From assembly GCF_019429485.1 (NCBI RefSeq), contig NZ_JAHXZN010000001.1:868001-932000 (forward strand): a stretch of 64,000 nt of DNA. Direction: 5' to 3'. Source of the DNA: Sphingomonas citri (GTDB lineage Bacteria > Pseudomonadota > Alphaproteobacteria > Sphingomonadales > Sphingomonadaceae). The notes below the pieces were generated by a model. The model was not told where the DNA came from. It ran no database searches and saw nothing but the letters and a program-made list of their open reading frames with translations. Shown piece after piece: positions 1-8,256 of the stretch; positions within the stretch are counted from its first letter, which is position 1; every line of letters starts with the position of its first letter. The position numbers and the translations under genes were made by a program.

Positions 1-534
1 TTCGTCGCCTTGCGCCCCCCGCCGGCGATCCGCGCCGCGCTGCTCGCTGCCACGGGCGACGGCGCCGCGGGCGTGCGCTGGCAGCACGACGAGCAGCTTC
101 ACCTGACGCTGCGCTTCATCGGCGAAGTCGAACGGGTACAGGCGGAGGACGTCGCCGCGGCACTTGCCGGCGTTACCGCACCGGTGCCGACGGTACGGGT
201 CGACGGCGTCGGCGCGTTCGACCAGCGCGGGCGGGTCGATACCTTATGGGCGCGGGTCGTGCCCGCCGAGCCGCTCGCCGCGCTCCACCGCAAGGTCGAC
301 CAGGCGCTGCGACGCGCCGCGGTGGCGCCCGACCAGCGTCGGTACCTGCCGCATATCACGCTCGCGCGGCTGGCCCGTCGCGGCGCCGATCCGGCCGCGG
401 TGGCGCGCTGGACCGAGGCGCATGCGGCGCTCGCCACGCCCGACTTCCGGCTAGAACACCTGCTGCTGTACGAGAGCCACCTCACCGCCGCGGGTGCGCG
501 CTACGAGGCGGTGGCGCGCTGGCCGTTGGGGTGA
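1..534 (+). CDS. thpR: RNA 2',3'-cyclic phosphodiesterase (LigT/ThpR family), 5' end missing
   Basis: Two-histidine phosphodiesterase of the 2H superfamily. ThpR/LigT proteins open 2',3'-cyclic phosphates on RNA ends and were first known as 2'-5' RNA ligases. The reading frame is open from base 1, so the start codon lies outside the window. Two H-x-T-x catalytic motifs are visible: HLTL at codons 34-37 and HITL at codons 118-121, the spacing expected for the two active-site histidines. The 177 visible residues are close to the usual 175-190, so only a few residues are missing. The gene faces the transglutaminase-like operon and ends 9 bases from it. Assignment is firm at family level; the physiological RNA substrate is unknown in most bacteria. 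Confidence 0.88.
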   Translation, partial: FVALRPPPAIRAALLAATGDGAAGVRWQHDEQLHLTLRFIGEVERVQAEDVAAALAGVTAPVPTVRVDGVGAFDQRGRVDTLWARVVPAEPLAALHRKVDQALRRAAVAPDQRRYLPHITLARLARRGADPAAVARWTEAHAALATPDFRLEHLLLYESHLTAAGARYEAVARWPLG

Positions 535-543
535 GCCGCCGCT

Positions 544-1344
544 CTACTCCTGCGCGCTGACCTGCACCTCGACCTCGAGGCACTCGCGCCCCTCGCCGAG
601 CCGCGATCCCGCCACCGGGGACGAGCCCGTCGCATCCAGCGCGACCGCGACTCGGACGTGATGCTCCTCGGGCGACTCACCCAGTGTCGGGTCGAAGCCG
701 ACCCAGCCGAGATCGTCGACCCACGCCTCGGCCCAGCCGTGCGGCGTGGCGCGGCGGCCGTCCTGCAGGTCGCAATAGCCAGTAACATAGCGCGCCGGCA
801 CCGCCAGCGCGCGCGCCGCGGCGACGAACAGCTGCGCCAGGTCACGCGGAGTCGCGTTCGCGCGCGCGAAGGCGTCGGCCGCAGTGAGCCCCGGATCGGG
901 GCGCTCCGACGAAACGGCGAAGCGCTCGTGCAGCGCGCGGTTGAGCGCGTGCAGCGCCGGGATCGGCGCGGCGCCACCGACCGCCGCGCGCGCGAAGTCC
1001 TCGATCGCCGCGTCCGCGGCCGTCGTCGGGGTCGCGCGCAGGTAGAGCGCAGGCGGCAACGGCTCGAACGTGCCGTGCAGCACGCCGCGCGACGTACTCG
1101 TCACCACCTCGCCCGCCACCGCGATCTCGATGCCGTCGAGCGGCCCCTCGGCGTAGAGCATCGTGGTGCGGTTGCCGAAGCCGTCGCGGTGCTCGCGCAA
1201 TCGCGCGTCGCAGTCGACCGAGATATGCCACTCGGCGACGGTCTGGTCGTGGCTGTTGCGCGGCGTCATGCGCAGCAGCTGGACGATCCGCGCCTGCGGG
1301 GCGGTGAAGCGATAGCTCGTGCGATGCTCGATCGAGAGGCGCAT
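544..1344 (-). CDS. Transglutaminase-like protein with a degenerate active site
   Basis: A 266-residue protein of the transglutaminase-like (papain-fold) family found beside alpha-E and ATP-grasp genes. The start at 1344 is chosen because MRLSIEHRTSYRF is the usual family N-terminus and because the ATG overlaps the upstream stop by one base (TGATG). The N-terminal beta domain covers roughly residues 1-100 and the transglutaminase core about 150-225. The catalytic His (H202, in PHGWAEAW) and Asp (D218, in GFDPT) are present. The segment that normally carries the nucleophilic cysteine (CxDxAH) reads PRDLAQ, with Pro166 at the cysteine position. The protein may therefore be a non-catalytic binding subunit. 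Third gene of the operon, behind the ATP-grasp and alpha-E genes. Confidence 0.85.
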   Translation of the reverse strand: MRLSIEHRTSYRFTAPQARIVQLLRMTPRNSHDQTVAEWHISVDCDARLREHRDGFGNRTTMLYAEGPLDGIEIAVAGEVVTSTSRGVLHGTFEPLPPALYLRATPTTAADAAIEDFARAAVGGAAPIPALHALNRALHERFAVSSERPDPGLTAADAFARANATPRDLAQLFVAAARALAVPARYVTGYCDLQDGRRATPHGWAEAWVDDLGWVGFDPTLGESPEEHHVRVAVALDATGSSPVAGSRLGEGRECLEVEVQVSAQE

Positions 1345-2279
1345 CAGGCGAACTTGAACTGCCGGCCGATCGCGACGTGCAGATGCGCGTTCTCGGCGAT
1401 CACGGCCTGGAGATGCTGGTGCAGCCCGGCGCTGATGACATCGCTGGTGCGCGTGCGCGCGATCCGCGCCGAGCGCGTGCGGGCCATCCGGTCCGCCTCG
1501 CCCTGGGTGCCGCTCGATCGCGCCAGCCCGGTGAGCGCGGTGACGGTCTCCTCGGTCGCGGCGGCGACGCTGCGCGGCAGCTCGCCGCGGCTGAGCAGCA
1601 GGTCGATCACGTTCGCCGGCGCGAGCCCGTCGCTGTAGAGCCAGCGGTAAGCCGTCACCGCCGACACCGTCTGGAGGATCGTGGTCCATTGATCACGGTC
1701 GACCGTGCCGCCGACAGGCTCGCCCGCGGGCAGCAGCAGATGGTATTTGACGTCCAGCAGCCGCGCGGTGTTGTCGGTGCGCTCCACCGCCTGGCCGAGC
1801 CGGATGAACAGCGTCGTCTGGTTGCGCAGCATCCGGTGGACCGCGCCCTCGAAGCCGCGCGTCTCCGCCTTGACCGAGTCGACCAGCGCCAGCGTCGTCG
1901 CGGGGTCGAGCCGCGCGACGCGCTGGTCGAACAGCAGCCAGGCGCCGTTGATCGCCTGCCACGCCTCGCGGCTGAGCGCGGTGCGCACCGCGCGGGCGTT
2001 GTCGCGCGCCATGCCGACGCAGCGCAGGATCGAGCCGGGGTGACCGGCGTCGGCGAGCAGAAAGCGCGCCACCTCCTCGCGGGTCAGCTCGCCGCCCACC
2101 GCGGCGAAGGCGGGCTCGGTCTCGGTCACCGCCAGCGCCGAGCGCCACGCGTCCTCGCCCGCGGGGCGGGTGGAGAGCACGTCAAGCCGCAGCGTCGCCT
2201 CGACCAGCCGCGCGATGAAGTCGGCACGCTCGACGTACCGCCCGAGCCAGTAGAGCGAGGCGGCGGTGCGGCTGAGCAT
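1344..2279 (-). CDS. Alpha-E domain-containing protein (DUF403 family)
   Basis: A 311-residue, almost entirely helical protein whose N-terminus (MLSRTAASLYWLGRYVERAD) is the hallmark of the alpha-E family. The family has no established biochemical activity. It is nearly always encoded next to a circularly permuted ATP-grasp enzyme and a transglutaminase-like protein, and was proposed from comparative genomics to act with them in peptide synthesis or protein modification. Here it overlaps the ATP-grasp stop by one base and the transglutaminase start by one base, so the three are almost certainly co-transcribed and translationally coupled. No signal peptide or membrane segment is seen, so it is probably cytoplasmic. 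Confidence 0.9.
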   Translation of the reverse strand: MLSRTAASLYWLGRYVERADFIARLVEATLRLDVLSTRPAGEDAWRSALAVTETEPAFAAVGGELTREEVARFLLADAGHPGSILRCVGMARDNARAVRTALSREAWQAINGAWLLFDQRVARLDPATTLALVDSVKAETRGFEGAVHRMLRNQTTLFIRLGQAVERTDNTARLLDVKYHLLLPAGEPVGGTVDRDQWTTILQTVSAVTAYRWLYSDGLAPANVIDLLLSRGELPRSVAAATEETVTALTGLARSSGTQGEADRMARTRSARIARTRTSDVISAGLHQHLQAVIAENAHLHVAIGRQFKFA

Positions 2280-3781
2280 CAGCCCTGCCCGCCGAGCGTC
2301 TGGGTCATGCCGCCCATGGTCTGGGTGCCGGGCGACTGCGACATCGTCGGCGCGCCGGGCATCAGCACGAAACTGTCCTTGGTGCCGCCGCCCTGCGAGG
2401 AATTGACCACCAGCGAGCCCTCACGCAGCGCGACCCGGGTCAGTCCGCCGGGCACGACCTGCACCCCGCGCGCGCCGCTCAGCACGAAGGGCCGGAAGTC
2501 GACGTGGCGCGGCGCCACCCCCTGCTCCACCAGCGTCGGCACGGTGGAGAGTGCCAGCGTCGGCTGCGCGATGTAACGGTGCGGCTCGGCCATCAGCGCG
2601 GCGCGGAAGCGCTCGATCTCGCTCTTGGACGCGGTCGGCCCGACCAGCATGCCGTAGCCGCCCGAGCCGTCGACCAGCTTGACCACCAGCTCGTCGAGAT
2701 GGTCGAGCACGTAGCGCAGCGCCTCGGGCTCGCGGCAGCGCCACGTCTCGACGATCGGCAGCTTCGCCTCGCCGCCCGAGTAGAAGCGCACGATCTCGGG
2801 CATGTAGCTGTAGATCGCCTTGTCGTCGGCGATGCCGTTGCCGGGCGCGTTGATGATCGCGACGTTGCCGGCGGCGTAAGCGGCGATCAGCCCGGGCACG
2901 CCGAGCAGCGACTCGGGGCGGAACACCAGCGGATCGAGGAAGTCGTCGTCGACGCGGCGATAGATCACGTCCACCTTCACGCGCCCGGCGATCGTGCGCA
3001 TGTAGACGAGATCATCGTCGACGACGAGGTCCGCCGCCTCGACCAGCTCGATCCCCATCGAGTCGGCGAGGAAGCTGTGCTCGTAATAGGCGGAGTTGTA
3101 GTGGCCCGGCGTCAGCAACACGCAATTGGGATGCTGCCCGCTGCCGCGCGGCGCGACCGACTTCATCGTCTCGAGCAGCATGTCGGGGTAGCTGTCGACC
3201 GCGGCGACGCGGAACTTGGCGAACAGCTCGGGGCACAGCCGCACCATCGCCTCGCGGTTCTCGAGCATGTAGCTCACCCCCGAAGGCGTCCGCGCATTGT
3301 CCTCGAGCACGTAGAACTGATCCGGCCCGGTGCGCACCAGGTCGATGCCGCAGATATGCGCCCAGACGTCGTGCGGCGGGCGGATGCCGGCGATCTCGGG
3401 GCGGAACTGCGGGTTGCCGAGGATCAGGTCGGCGGGAAGCACGCCTTCCTTGAGGATGCGGCGCTCGCCGTAGATGTCGACCAGGAAGGCGTTGATCGCC
3501 TCGACTCGCTGCACCAGCCCCTCGGACAGGCGCGCCCATTCGTCGGCGAGGAAGACGCGCGGCACGATGTCGAACGGGATGATGCGCTCGCTCGCCTCGC
3601 TCTCGCCATAGACCGCGAAGGTGATGCCGAGCTGGCGGAAGGTGACCTCGGCGGAGCGCTGGCGGCGGCGCAGCTCGTCGGACGGCGTCTCGTCGAGCCA
3701 GCGACACAGGTCCGCCAGCTCGGGGCGGGCACCGTCGCGATCGGCCGCCCCCATGATCTCGTCGAACGCCGCTGTCCCCAT
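2279..3781 (-). CDS. Circularly permuted type 2 ATP-grasp protein
   Basis: A 500-residue putative peptide ligase, first gene of the ATP-grasp/alpha-E/transglutaminase operon. Family features include the central FYVLEDNARTPSGVSYMLEN block and the late KLVDGSGGYGMLVGP glycine-rich ATP-binding segment. ATP-grasp enzymes join a carboxylate to an amine by way of an acyl phosphate; the substrate of this clade is not established. After the usual terminal motif (VVNSSQGGGTKDSFVLMPGA) the protein carries about 20 extra residues rich in T, Q, M and G, which I do not recognise as a domain. The start at 3781 is the furthest upstream ATG, and a second in-frame ATG lies nine codons in. Confidence 0.9.
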   Translation of the reverse strand: MGTAAFDEIMGAADRDGARPELADLCRWLDETPSDELRRRQRSAEVTFRQLGITFAVYGESEASERIIPFDIVPRVFLADEWARLSEGLVQRVEAINAFLVDIYGERRILKEGVLPADLILGNPQFRPEIAGIRPPHDVWAHICGIDLVRTGPDQFYVLEDNARTPSGVSYMLENREAMVRLCPELFAKFRVAAVDSYPDMLLETMKSVAPRGSGQHPNCVLLTPGHYNSAYYEHSFLADSMGIELVEAADLVVDDDLVYMRTIAGRVKVDVIYRRVDDDFLDPLVFRPESLLGVPGLIAAYAAGNVAIINAPGNGIADDKAIYSYMPEIVRFYSGGEAKLPIVETWRCREPEALRYVLDHLDELVVKLVDGSGGYGMLVGPTASKSEIERFRAALMAEPHRYIAQPTLALSTVPTLVEQGVAPRHVDFRPFVLSGARGVQVVPGGLTRVALREGSLVVNSSQGGGTKDSFVLMPGAPTMSQSPGTQTMGGMTQTLGGQG

Positions 3782-3945
3782 CTACCCCCGTCAACTCACG
3801 AGCCGAGATTTCGACCCATGCTGGCGAAGTTGGTTGCGCTGCACAAGCGGGTGGAGCGATTTTGGATCAATGGGCTCCGTGTACGACACGCCGCGCTCCT
3901 GCGGACGCGAGACCGTTGCGAACGTCGCGCGACGCTCCTCCTCTT

Positions 3946-4043
3946 CCGTCATCCCGGACTTGGTCCGGGATCCACTCCTCCGCAAGAACAGCGCGACGTG
4001 AGTGTGCGGCACGGTGGATCCCGGACCAAGTCCGGGATGACGG
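3946..4043. repeat. 98-bp palindromic repeat element, copy 1
   Basis: Two perfect 29-nt inverted arms (3946-3974 and 4015-4043, beginning ccgtcatcccggacttgg) flank a 40-nt centre ending in tgcggcacgg. A second copy with identical arms lies at 52919-53016 and has the same total length. It could fold into a long cruciform or RNA hairpin. It looks like a dispersed non-autonomous element or REP-like sequence; no transposase is seen in the window. Confidence 0.9.
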
Positions 4044-4110
4044 AGGGGTTTTACAAGGTCTCGCGAACACAGGAGCCCAGAACCGAAGGGGTCGACCGGT
4101 GTGGCGCTGG

Positions 4111-4130
4111 GTTCCTGCGTGAGCAGGAAC
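4111..4130 (-). terminator. Hairpin downstream of dsbD
   Basis: A perfect 8-bp stem (gttcctgc / gcaggaac) with a GTGA loop lies 15 bases past the dsbD stop. No T-run follows, so termination is inferred from position and stem strength only. The flanking agcccag / ctgggtt half-sites resemble the repeat between serA and serC at 36928-37006, so it may instead be part of a dispersed repeat. Confidence 0.5.
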
Positions 4131-4145
4131 ACAGGCGTGGCCGGC

Positions 4146-6170
4146 TCAGCGCTCCGTGGGCAGCGCGGCGAGCATCCCGCTGGTGAGCACCTGGGGCAGC
4201 ACACGCGGTGCGCCGGCACCCGGCTTGTACCAGAGGTAGAGCGGCACGCCGGCCCGGTTGTGCGCCTCGATGAAGCGGCCGAGCACCGGGTCGCCGTCGG
4301 TCCAGTCGCCGACCAGCACCGCCACCTTGCTTTGCTTGAACGCGGCGGCGGTGGTGGCGGTCTCGATCGCGGCCTTCTCGTTGACCTTGCAGGTGAGGCA
4401 CCAGTCGGCGGTGAAATAGGTGAAGACCGGCCTGCCCTCGGCACGCAGCGCGGCGAGTCGCGCCTCGCTGAACGGCTCCGCGCCGGGCAGCCCCGCCACG
4501 GCGCTGGCGCCGCTCGCCGCCGGCCGCACCAGCGCGACGCCGCCGAGCGCGAGCAGCAGCGCGACGCCGGCGGGCCACCAGGCCGCGCCGCGCCCGGCGT
4601 GCTGGCGCAGCCCGGTCCACCACAGGCCCACCGCGGCGAGCAGCGTCGCGGCGAGGCCGAGCGTCATCCCGTCCACCCCGGCCTGGCGGCCCAGCACCCA
4701 GGCGAGCGCGAGCGCGGTCAGCCACATCGGCAGGGACAGGATCCGCCGCAGCCGCGTCATCCACGCGCCTGGCCGCGGCAGCCGGGCGCGCAGCGCGGGC
4801 ACGAAGCCGATCAGCAGGAAGGGCAAGGCGATCCCCAGCCCCAGCCCGGCGAACACCGCCAGCGCCGCCGCGGCGGGCAGCACCAGCGCGGCGCCGAGCG
4901 CGGCCCCCATGAACGGCCCGGTGCACGGCGTCGCCACGAACGCCGCCAGCGCGCCGGTCGCGAACGCCCCCGCCGCCCCGCTCTTGGCGGCGAACCGCGG
5001 CGTCGGCAGCTCGAACAGCCCGGCGAGGTTGAGCGCGATCGCGGTGACGAGCAGCAGCAGCGCGCCGATCACGCGCGGGTCCTGCAGCTGGAACGCCCAG
5101 CCCGCGCTCGATCCCGCCGCGCGCAGCGCCAGCAGCCCCGCGCCGAGCCCGACGCACACCAGCAGCACGCCCGCGGTATAGGCTAGAGCCTCGCGCCGCG
5201 CGTGCGCCGCGCTCTCGCCCGAGCGGGCGAGGCCGAGCGCCTTGAGGCTGAGGATCGGGAAGACGCAGGGCATCACGTTGAGCAGCAGCCCGCCCAGCAC
5301 CGCGCCGGCGAAGGCGACGAGCGCGGTGGCGAGCATGGCGTCGCCGCCGCGCGGTGCCGCGACCGCGCCGGGCCGAGCGCTGAGCGCCAGCCCGCCGCCG
5401 TCGCCGGTGGCGAGCACGCCCGCGATCTCGCCCGTCGCCGGCTCGGCCGCGGCCTTGGTCTCCACCGTCAGCGTGTCGCCGTCGCGCGTGACCGTCTGCG
5501 GCGCGGCATAGTCGATCGCGCCGCCGCTCGCCGGATAGAACCACACGCCGCTCGCGGGCGCGTCTGCGGGAAAGGGGACCGCCAGCCGGAAGCGGTCACC
5601 GGCGCGCTGCCACGTCGCGGGCGTGGAGAGCGGGCGCGGGAGCGCGCGGCGCCAGCCGTCGAAGGCGGCGCGACGCGCGGGATCGATCGCACCGTCCCCT
5701 ACCGTCAGGTCGAGCGTGAGCGTCTGCGTCTCGGGGACGCAGATCTCCGCGGTGCAGACGAGATAGTCGAGCTTGGCGACGAGCGGCAGCCGCGTGCCCG
5801 GCGCCAGCTCCACGGGCAGGCGGAGCGTCGTCAGCAGCGCCCAGGGCCTCTCGTAGACATAGTTCATCAGCCCCGCGATCAGCAGGCGCGACGGCACCGG
5901 ATAGTCGAGCTCACCGGCGCGCGCGCCGGCGGGCAGCGTCCAGGTCACGCGAGTCGGCACGCCCGCGTCGCCGGGGTTGCGCCAATAGCCGTGCCATCCA
6001 GGCTGCGGCACGGCGGCGAACGCCAGCGCCACCTCACTGCCGGCGGCGGGCCGGTCGCTCTCCGCCACCAGCGTCAGCGCGACGTGGCGCGCGGGCTGCG
6101 CGAGCGCGCCGCTCCCGACCAGCAGTGTCACGAGGATGAAAAGCGCCGCGCGCACAGCTTGCCTGACCAT
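4146..6170 (-). CDS. dsbD: DsbD/ScsB-type protein-disulfide reductase
   Basis: A 674-residue inner-membrane protein that carries electrons from cytoplasmic thioredoxin to periplasmic thiol proteins. The start at 6170 gives a clean signal peptide (MVRQAVRAALFILVTLL...GALA). A periplasmic beta-rich N-terminal domain follows to about residue 280. The multi-helix DsbD core then carries the paired cysteine motifs PCVFPILSLK and TPCTGPFMG. The C-terminal thioredoxin-like domain has the motif CLTC at residues 591-594. Length and order fit the DsbD family; the N-terminal domain looks more ScsB-like than the E. coli nDsbD. It is divergently arranged with the phosphatase gene, 49 bases apart. Possible roles are cytochrome c maturation or repair of oxidised periplasmic proteins. 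Confidence 0.87.
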   Translation of the reverse strand: MVRQAVRAALFILVTLLVGSGALAQPARHVALTLVAESDRPAAGSEVALAFAAVPQPGWHGYWRNPGDAGVPTRVTWTLPAGARAGELDYPVPSRLLIAGLMNYVYERPWALLTTLRLPVELAPGTRLPLVAKLDYLVCTAEICVPETQTLTLDLTVGDGAIDPARRAAFDGWRRALPRPLSTPATWQRAGDRFRLAVPFPADAPASGVWFYPASGGAIDYAAPQTVTRDGDTLTVETKAAAEPATGEIAGVLATGDGGGLALSARPGAVAAPRGGDAMLATALVAFAGAVLGGLLLNVMPCVFPILSLKALGLARSGESAAHARREALAYTAGVLLVCVGLGAGLLALRAAGSSAGWAFQLQDPRVIGALLLLVTAIALNLAGLFELPTPRFAAKSGAAGAFATGALAAFVATPCTGPFMGAALGAALVLPAAAALAVFAGLGLGIALPFLLIGFVPALRARLPRPGAWMTRLRRILSLPMWLTALALAWVLGRQAGVDGMTLGLAATLLAAVGLWWTGLRQHAGRGAAWWPAGVALLLALGGVALVRPAASGASAVAGLPGAEPFSEARLAALRAEGRPVFTYFTADWCLTCKVNEKAAIETATTAAAFKQSKVAVLVGDWTDGDPVLGRFIEAHNRAGVPLYLWYKPGAGAPRVLPQVLTSGMLAALPTER

Positions 6171-6219
6171 CGGACGCGGACCATAGCCGCGGTCGCTCCC
6201 GCATGCATCAAGGTTGGCC

Positions 6220-7863
6220 ATGAAATCGCTCCTCCTCGCCCTGCTCGCCACCGCCGCCGCGGTTCCCGCGACCGCGCAGACCGCGGCGCCCGTCTCGTCG
6301 GCGACCGCCGCGGCGCCGCGCACGCCGCCCAAGCTGATCGTGGCGATCTCGGTCGACCAGTTCTCCGCCGACCTGTTCGCGCAATATCGCAACCATTTCA
6401 CCGACGGCATGGCGCGGCTGCTGACCGGCGCGGTGTTCCCCTCGGGCTATCAGAGCCACGCCGCGACCGAGACCTGCCCGGGCCACTCGACCATCCTGAC
6501 CGGCATGCGGCCGGCGCATACCGGGATCATCGCCAACAATTGGCTCGACCAGAAGGTCGGCCGCGCCGACAAGACGGTCTATTGCGCCGAGGACGAGCGC
6601 GCCGGCGACGACCACGAACATTACACGCCCTCCGATCTCCACCTGAAGGTGCCGACGCTCGGCGACATGATGAAGCGTGCCGACCCGCGGTCGCGCGTCG
6701 TGGCGGTGGCGGGCAAGGACCGGGCCGCGATCATGATGGGCGGCCACACCACCGACCAGGTCTGGTTCTGGGGCGGCCAGAAGTTCATCTCGCTGGCGGG
6801 GCGGCAGGAGCCGGCGGTGGTCACCCGCGCCAACGCCGCGGTGGGTGCGCTGCTCGCCAAGCCGCAGGAGGCGCTGCCGCTGCCGGGCTATTGCAAGACG
6901 CTGTCGCGCCCGATCGCGGTCGGCGGCCAGACGCTCGGCACCGGGCGGTTCGAGCGCGCCGCGGGCGACGCCAAGGCGTTCCGCGCCTCGCCCGCGCTCG
7001 ACGGCGCGGTGTTCGCGCTCGCCGCGGCGATGATCGAGGACATGAAGCTCGGCCACGGCCCCGCCACCGACCTGATCGCGGTCGGTGCCTCGGCGACCGA
7101 CTATGTCGGCCACTCGCTCGGCACGCAGGGATCGGAGATGTGCATCCAGATGGCGCAGCTCGACGAGTCGATCGGCGGCTTCCTCGCGGAGCTCGATCGT
7201 ACCGGCATCGACTATGAGGTGGTGCTCACCGCCGATCACGGCGCGCACGACATGACCGAGCGTCAGCAGCAGCGCGCGATGCCGATGGAGCAGCATGTCG
7301 CGCCCGAGACGTCGGCGACGACGATCGGCGCCGCGATCGGGCGCGACCTCGGCGTTGCCGGCCCGGTGCTGCTCGGGCCGGAGGGCGACGTCTATGTCGC
7401 CGAATCGGTGCCCGCGGCGAAGCGCGCGCAGGTGCTGGGCGAAGCCAAGAAGCGCTTCCTCGCGCAGCCGCAGGTCGCCGCCGCCTTCACGCGCGACGAG
7501 CTCGCCGCCACCCGCATGGCGACCACTCCGCCCGAGACCTGGACGCTGATCGAGCGCGCGCGCGCCTCGTTCGATCCGGAGCGCTCGGGCGACCTGACCG
7601 TGCTGCTGCGCCCGCGCGTTACCACGATCAAGGCGCCTGGACCGGGCTATGTCGAGACCCATGGCAGCCCGTGGGACTATGATCGCCGCGTGCCGATCCT
7701 GTTCTGGCGCAAGGGGATGGCCGGGTTCGAGCAGCCGCTGTCGGTGGAGACGGTCGACATCGCGCCGACGCTGGCGGCGACGATCGGCCTGCCCGTGAGC
7801 GGACTCGACGGCCGCTGCCTCGACCTCGATGCGGGTGCGGGCGACACCTGCCCCGCGGGGTGA
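6220..7863 (+). CDS. Secreted PhoK-like alkaline phosphatase
   Basis: A 547-residue exported metallophosphatase of the alkaline phosphatase superfamily, close in layout to the Sphingomonas PhoK/SPAP and PafA enzymes that use a threonine nucleophile. A signal peptide ends near TAQ (residue 20). Asp46 in ISVDQF and Thr85 in TETCPGHST are the expected first metal ligand and nucleophile. Later metal-binding motifs are visible, including TADHGAHD and the ETHGSPWDYD histidine region. The start at ATG 6220 is preferred over an in-frame TTG two codons upstream. It would release inorganic phosphate from organic esters in the periplasm or outside the cell. No Pho box was identified in the 49-bp gap shared with dsbD. 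Confidence 0.88.
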   Translation: MKSLLLALLATAAAVPATAQTAAPVSSATAAAPRTPPKLIVAISVDQFSADLFAQYRNHFTDGMARLLTGAVFPSGYQSHAATETCPGHSTILTGMRPAHTGIIANNWLDQKVGRADKTVYCAEDERAGDDHEHYTPSDLHLKVPTLGDMMKRADPRSRVVAVAGKDRAAIMMGGHTTDQVWFWGGQKFISLAGRQEPAVVTRANAAVGALLAKPQEALPLPGYCKTLSRPIAVGGQTLGTGRFERAAGDAKAFRASPALDGAVFALAAAMIEDMKLGHGPATDLIAVGASATDYVGHSLGTQGSEMCIQMAQLDESIGGFLAELDRTGIDYEVVLTADHGAHDMTERQQQRAMPMEQHVAPETSATTIGAAIGRDLGVAGPVLLGPEGDVYVAESVPAAKRAQVLGEAKKRFLAQPQVAAAFTRDELAATRMATTPPETWTLIERARASFDPERSGDLTVLLRPRVTTIKAPGPGYVETHGSPWDYDRRVPILFWRKGMAGFEQPLSVETVDIAPTLAATIGLPVSGLDGRCLDLDAGAGDTCPAG

Positions 7864-7941
7864 GCTTCGCGGGTGGGCGGCCGCCCAGCTCCTCCCGCGG
7901 GCGTCTATGGCTTCGTAGGTCGGCAACCTTCACCAGCGGCC

Positions 7942-8256
7942 TCACCCCACTTCGTCCTCCAGCCACGCGAGGTAGTCCAGCCCCGCCGCGACGATCGGCT
8001 GCGCCAGGATCTCGGGCACGGCGTAGCTGTGCAGCTCGCGGATGCACGACGCGACCGCGTCGTAGCGGCGCGACAGCGTCTTGGCGGTGAGCAGTACCTC
8101 GTCGTCGCGCTGCGTCTCGCCCTCCCAGCGGTAGACGCTCTCCACCGCGCTGAGCTGGACGCACGCGGCGAGGCGGCGATCGACCAGCGCGTTGGCGATG
8201 GTCCGCGCCTGATCGCGCCCGGCGCAAGCGCAGCTGATCGTGATCGCCCCGCTCAT
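7942..8256 (-). CDS. cutA: CutA1 divalent-cation tolerance protein
   Basis: A 104-residue small trimeric protein of the CutA1 family. Recognisable features are the N-terminal ITISCACAGRDQARTIANAL, the RLAACVQL strand and the EVLLTAKTLSRRYDAV segment, all in the usual order and at the usual total length of about 105. CutA1 was linked to copper tolerance in E. coli, but its molecular function is still debated. The ATG overlaps the stop of the upstream FAD oxidoreductase by four bases (ATGA), making it the last gene of a three-gene overlapping unit. Identification is firm; function is known only at family level. Confidence 0.92.
   Translation of the reverse strand: MSGAITISCACAGRDQARTIANALVDRRLAACVQLSAVESVYRWEGETQRDDEVLLTAKTLSRRYDAVASCIRELHSYAVPEILAQPIVAAGLDYLAWLEDEVG

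Larger units (their letters stand above)
3782..4145. other. Intergenic stretch between the ATP-grasp operon and dsbD
   Basis: No gene is supported here. Both neighbours are on the minus strand: dsbD ends at 4146 and the ATP-grasp gene starts at 3781. The stretch holds a 98-bp palindromic element (3946-4043) and a short hairpin (4111-4130) just downstream of dsbD. The bases left over next to the ATP-grasp start must hold the operon promoter, but no convincing -35/-10 pair was picked out by eye. Confidence 0.7.

Noticed and set aside
3791-4444. Open frame covering the region between the ATP-grasp operon and dsbD
   Set aside because: It consists largely of translated palindromic repeat and antisense of dsbD. 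Residues such as RHPGLGPGST are the usual translation of such repeats.
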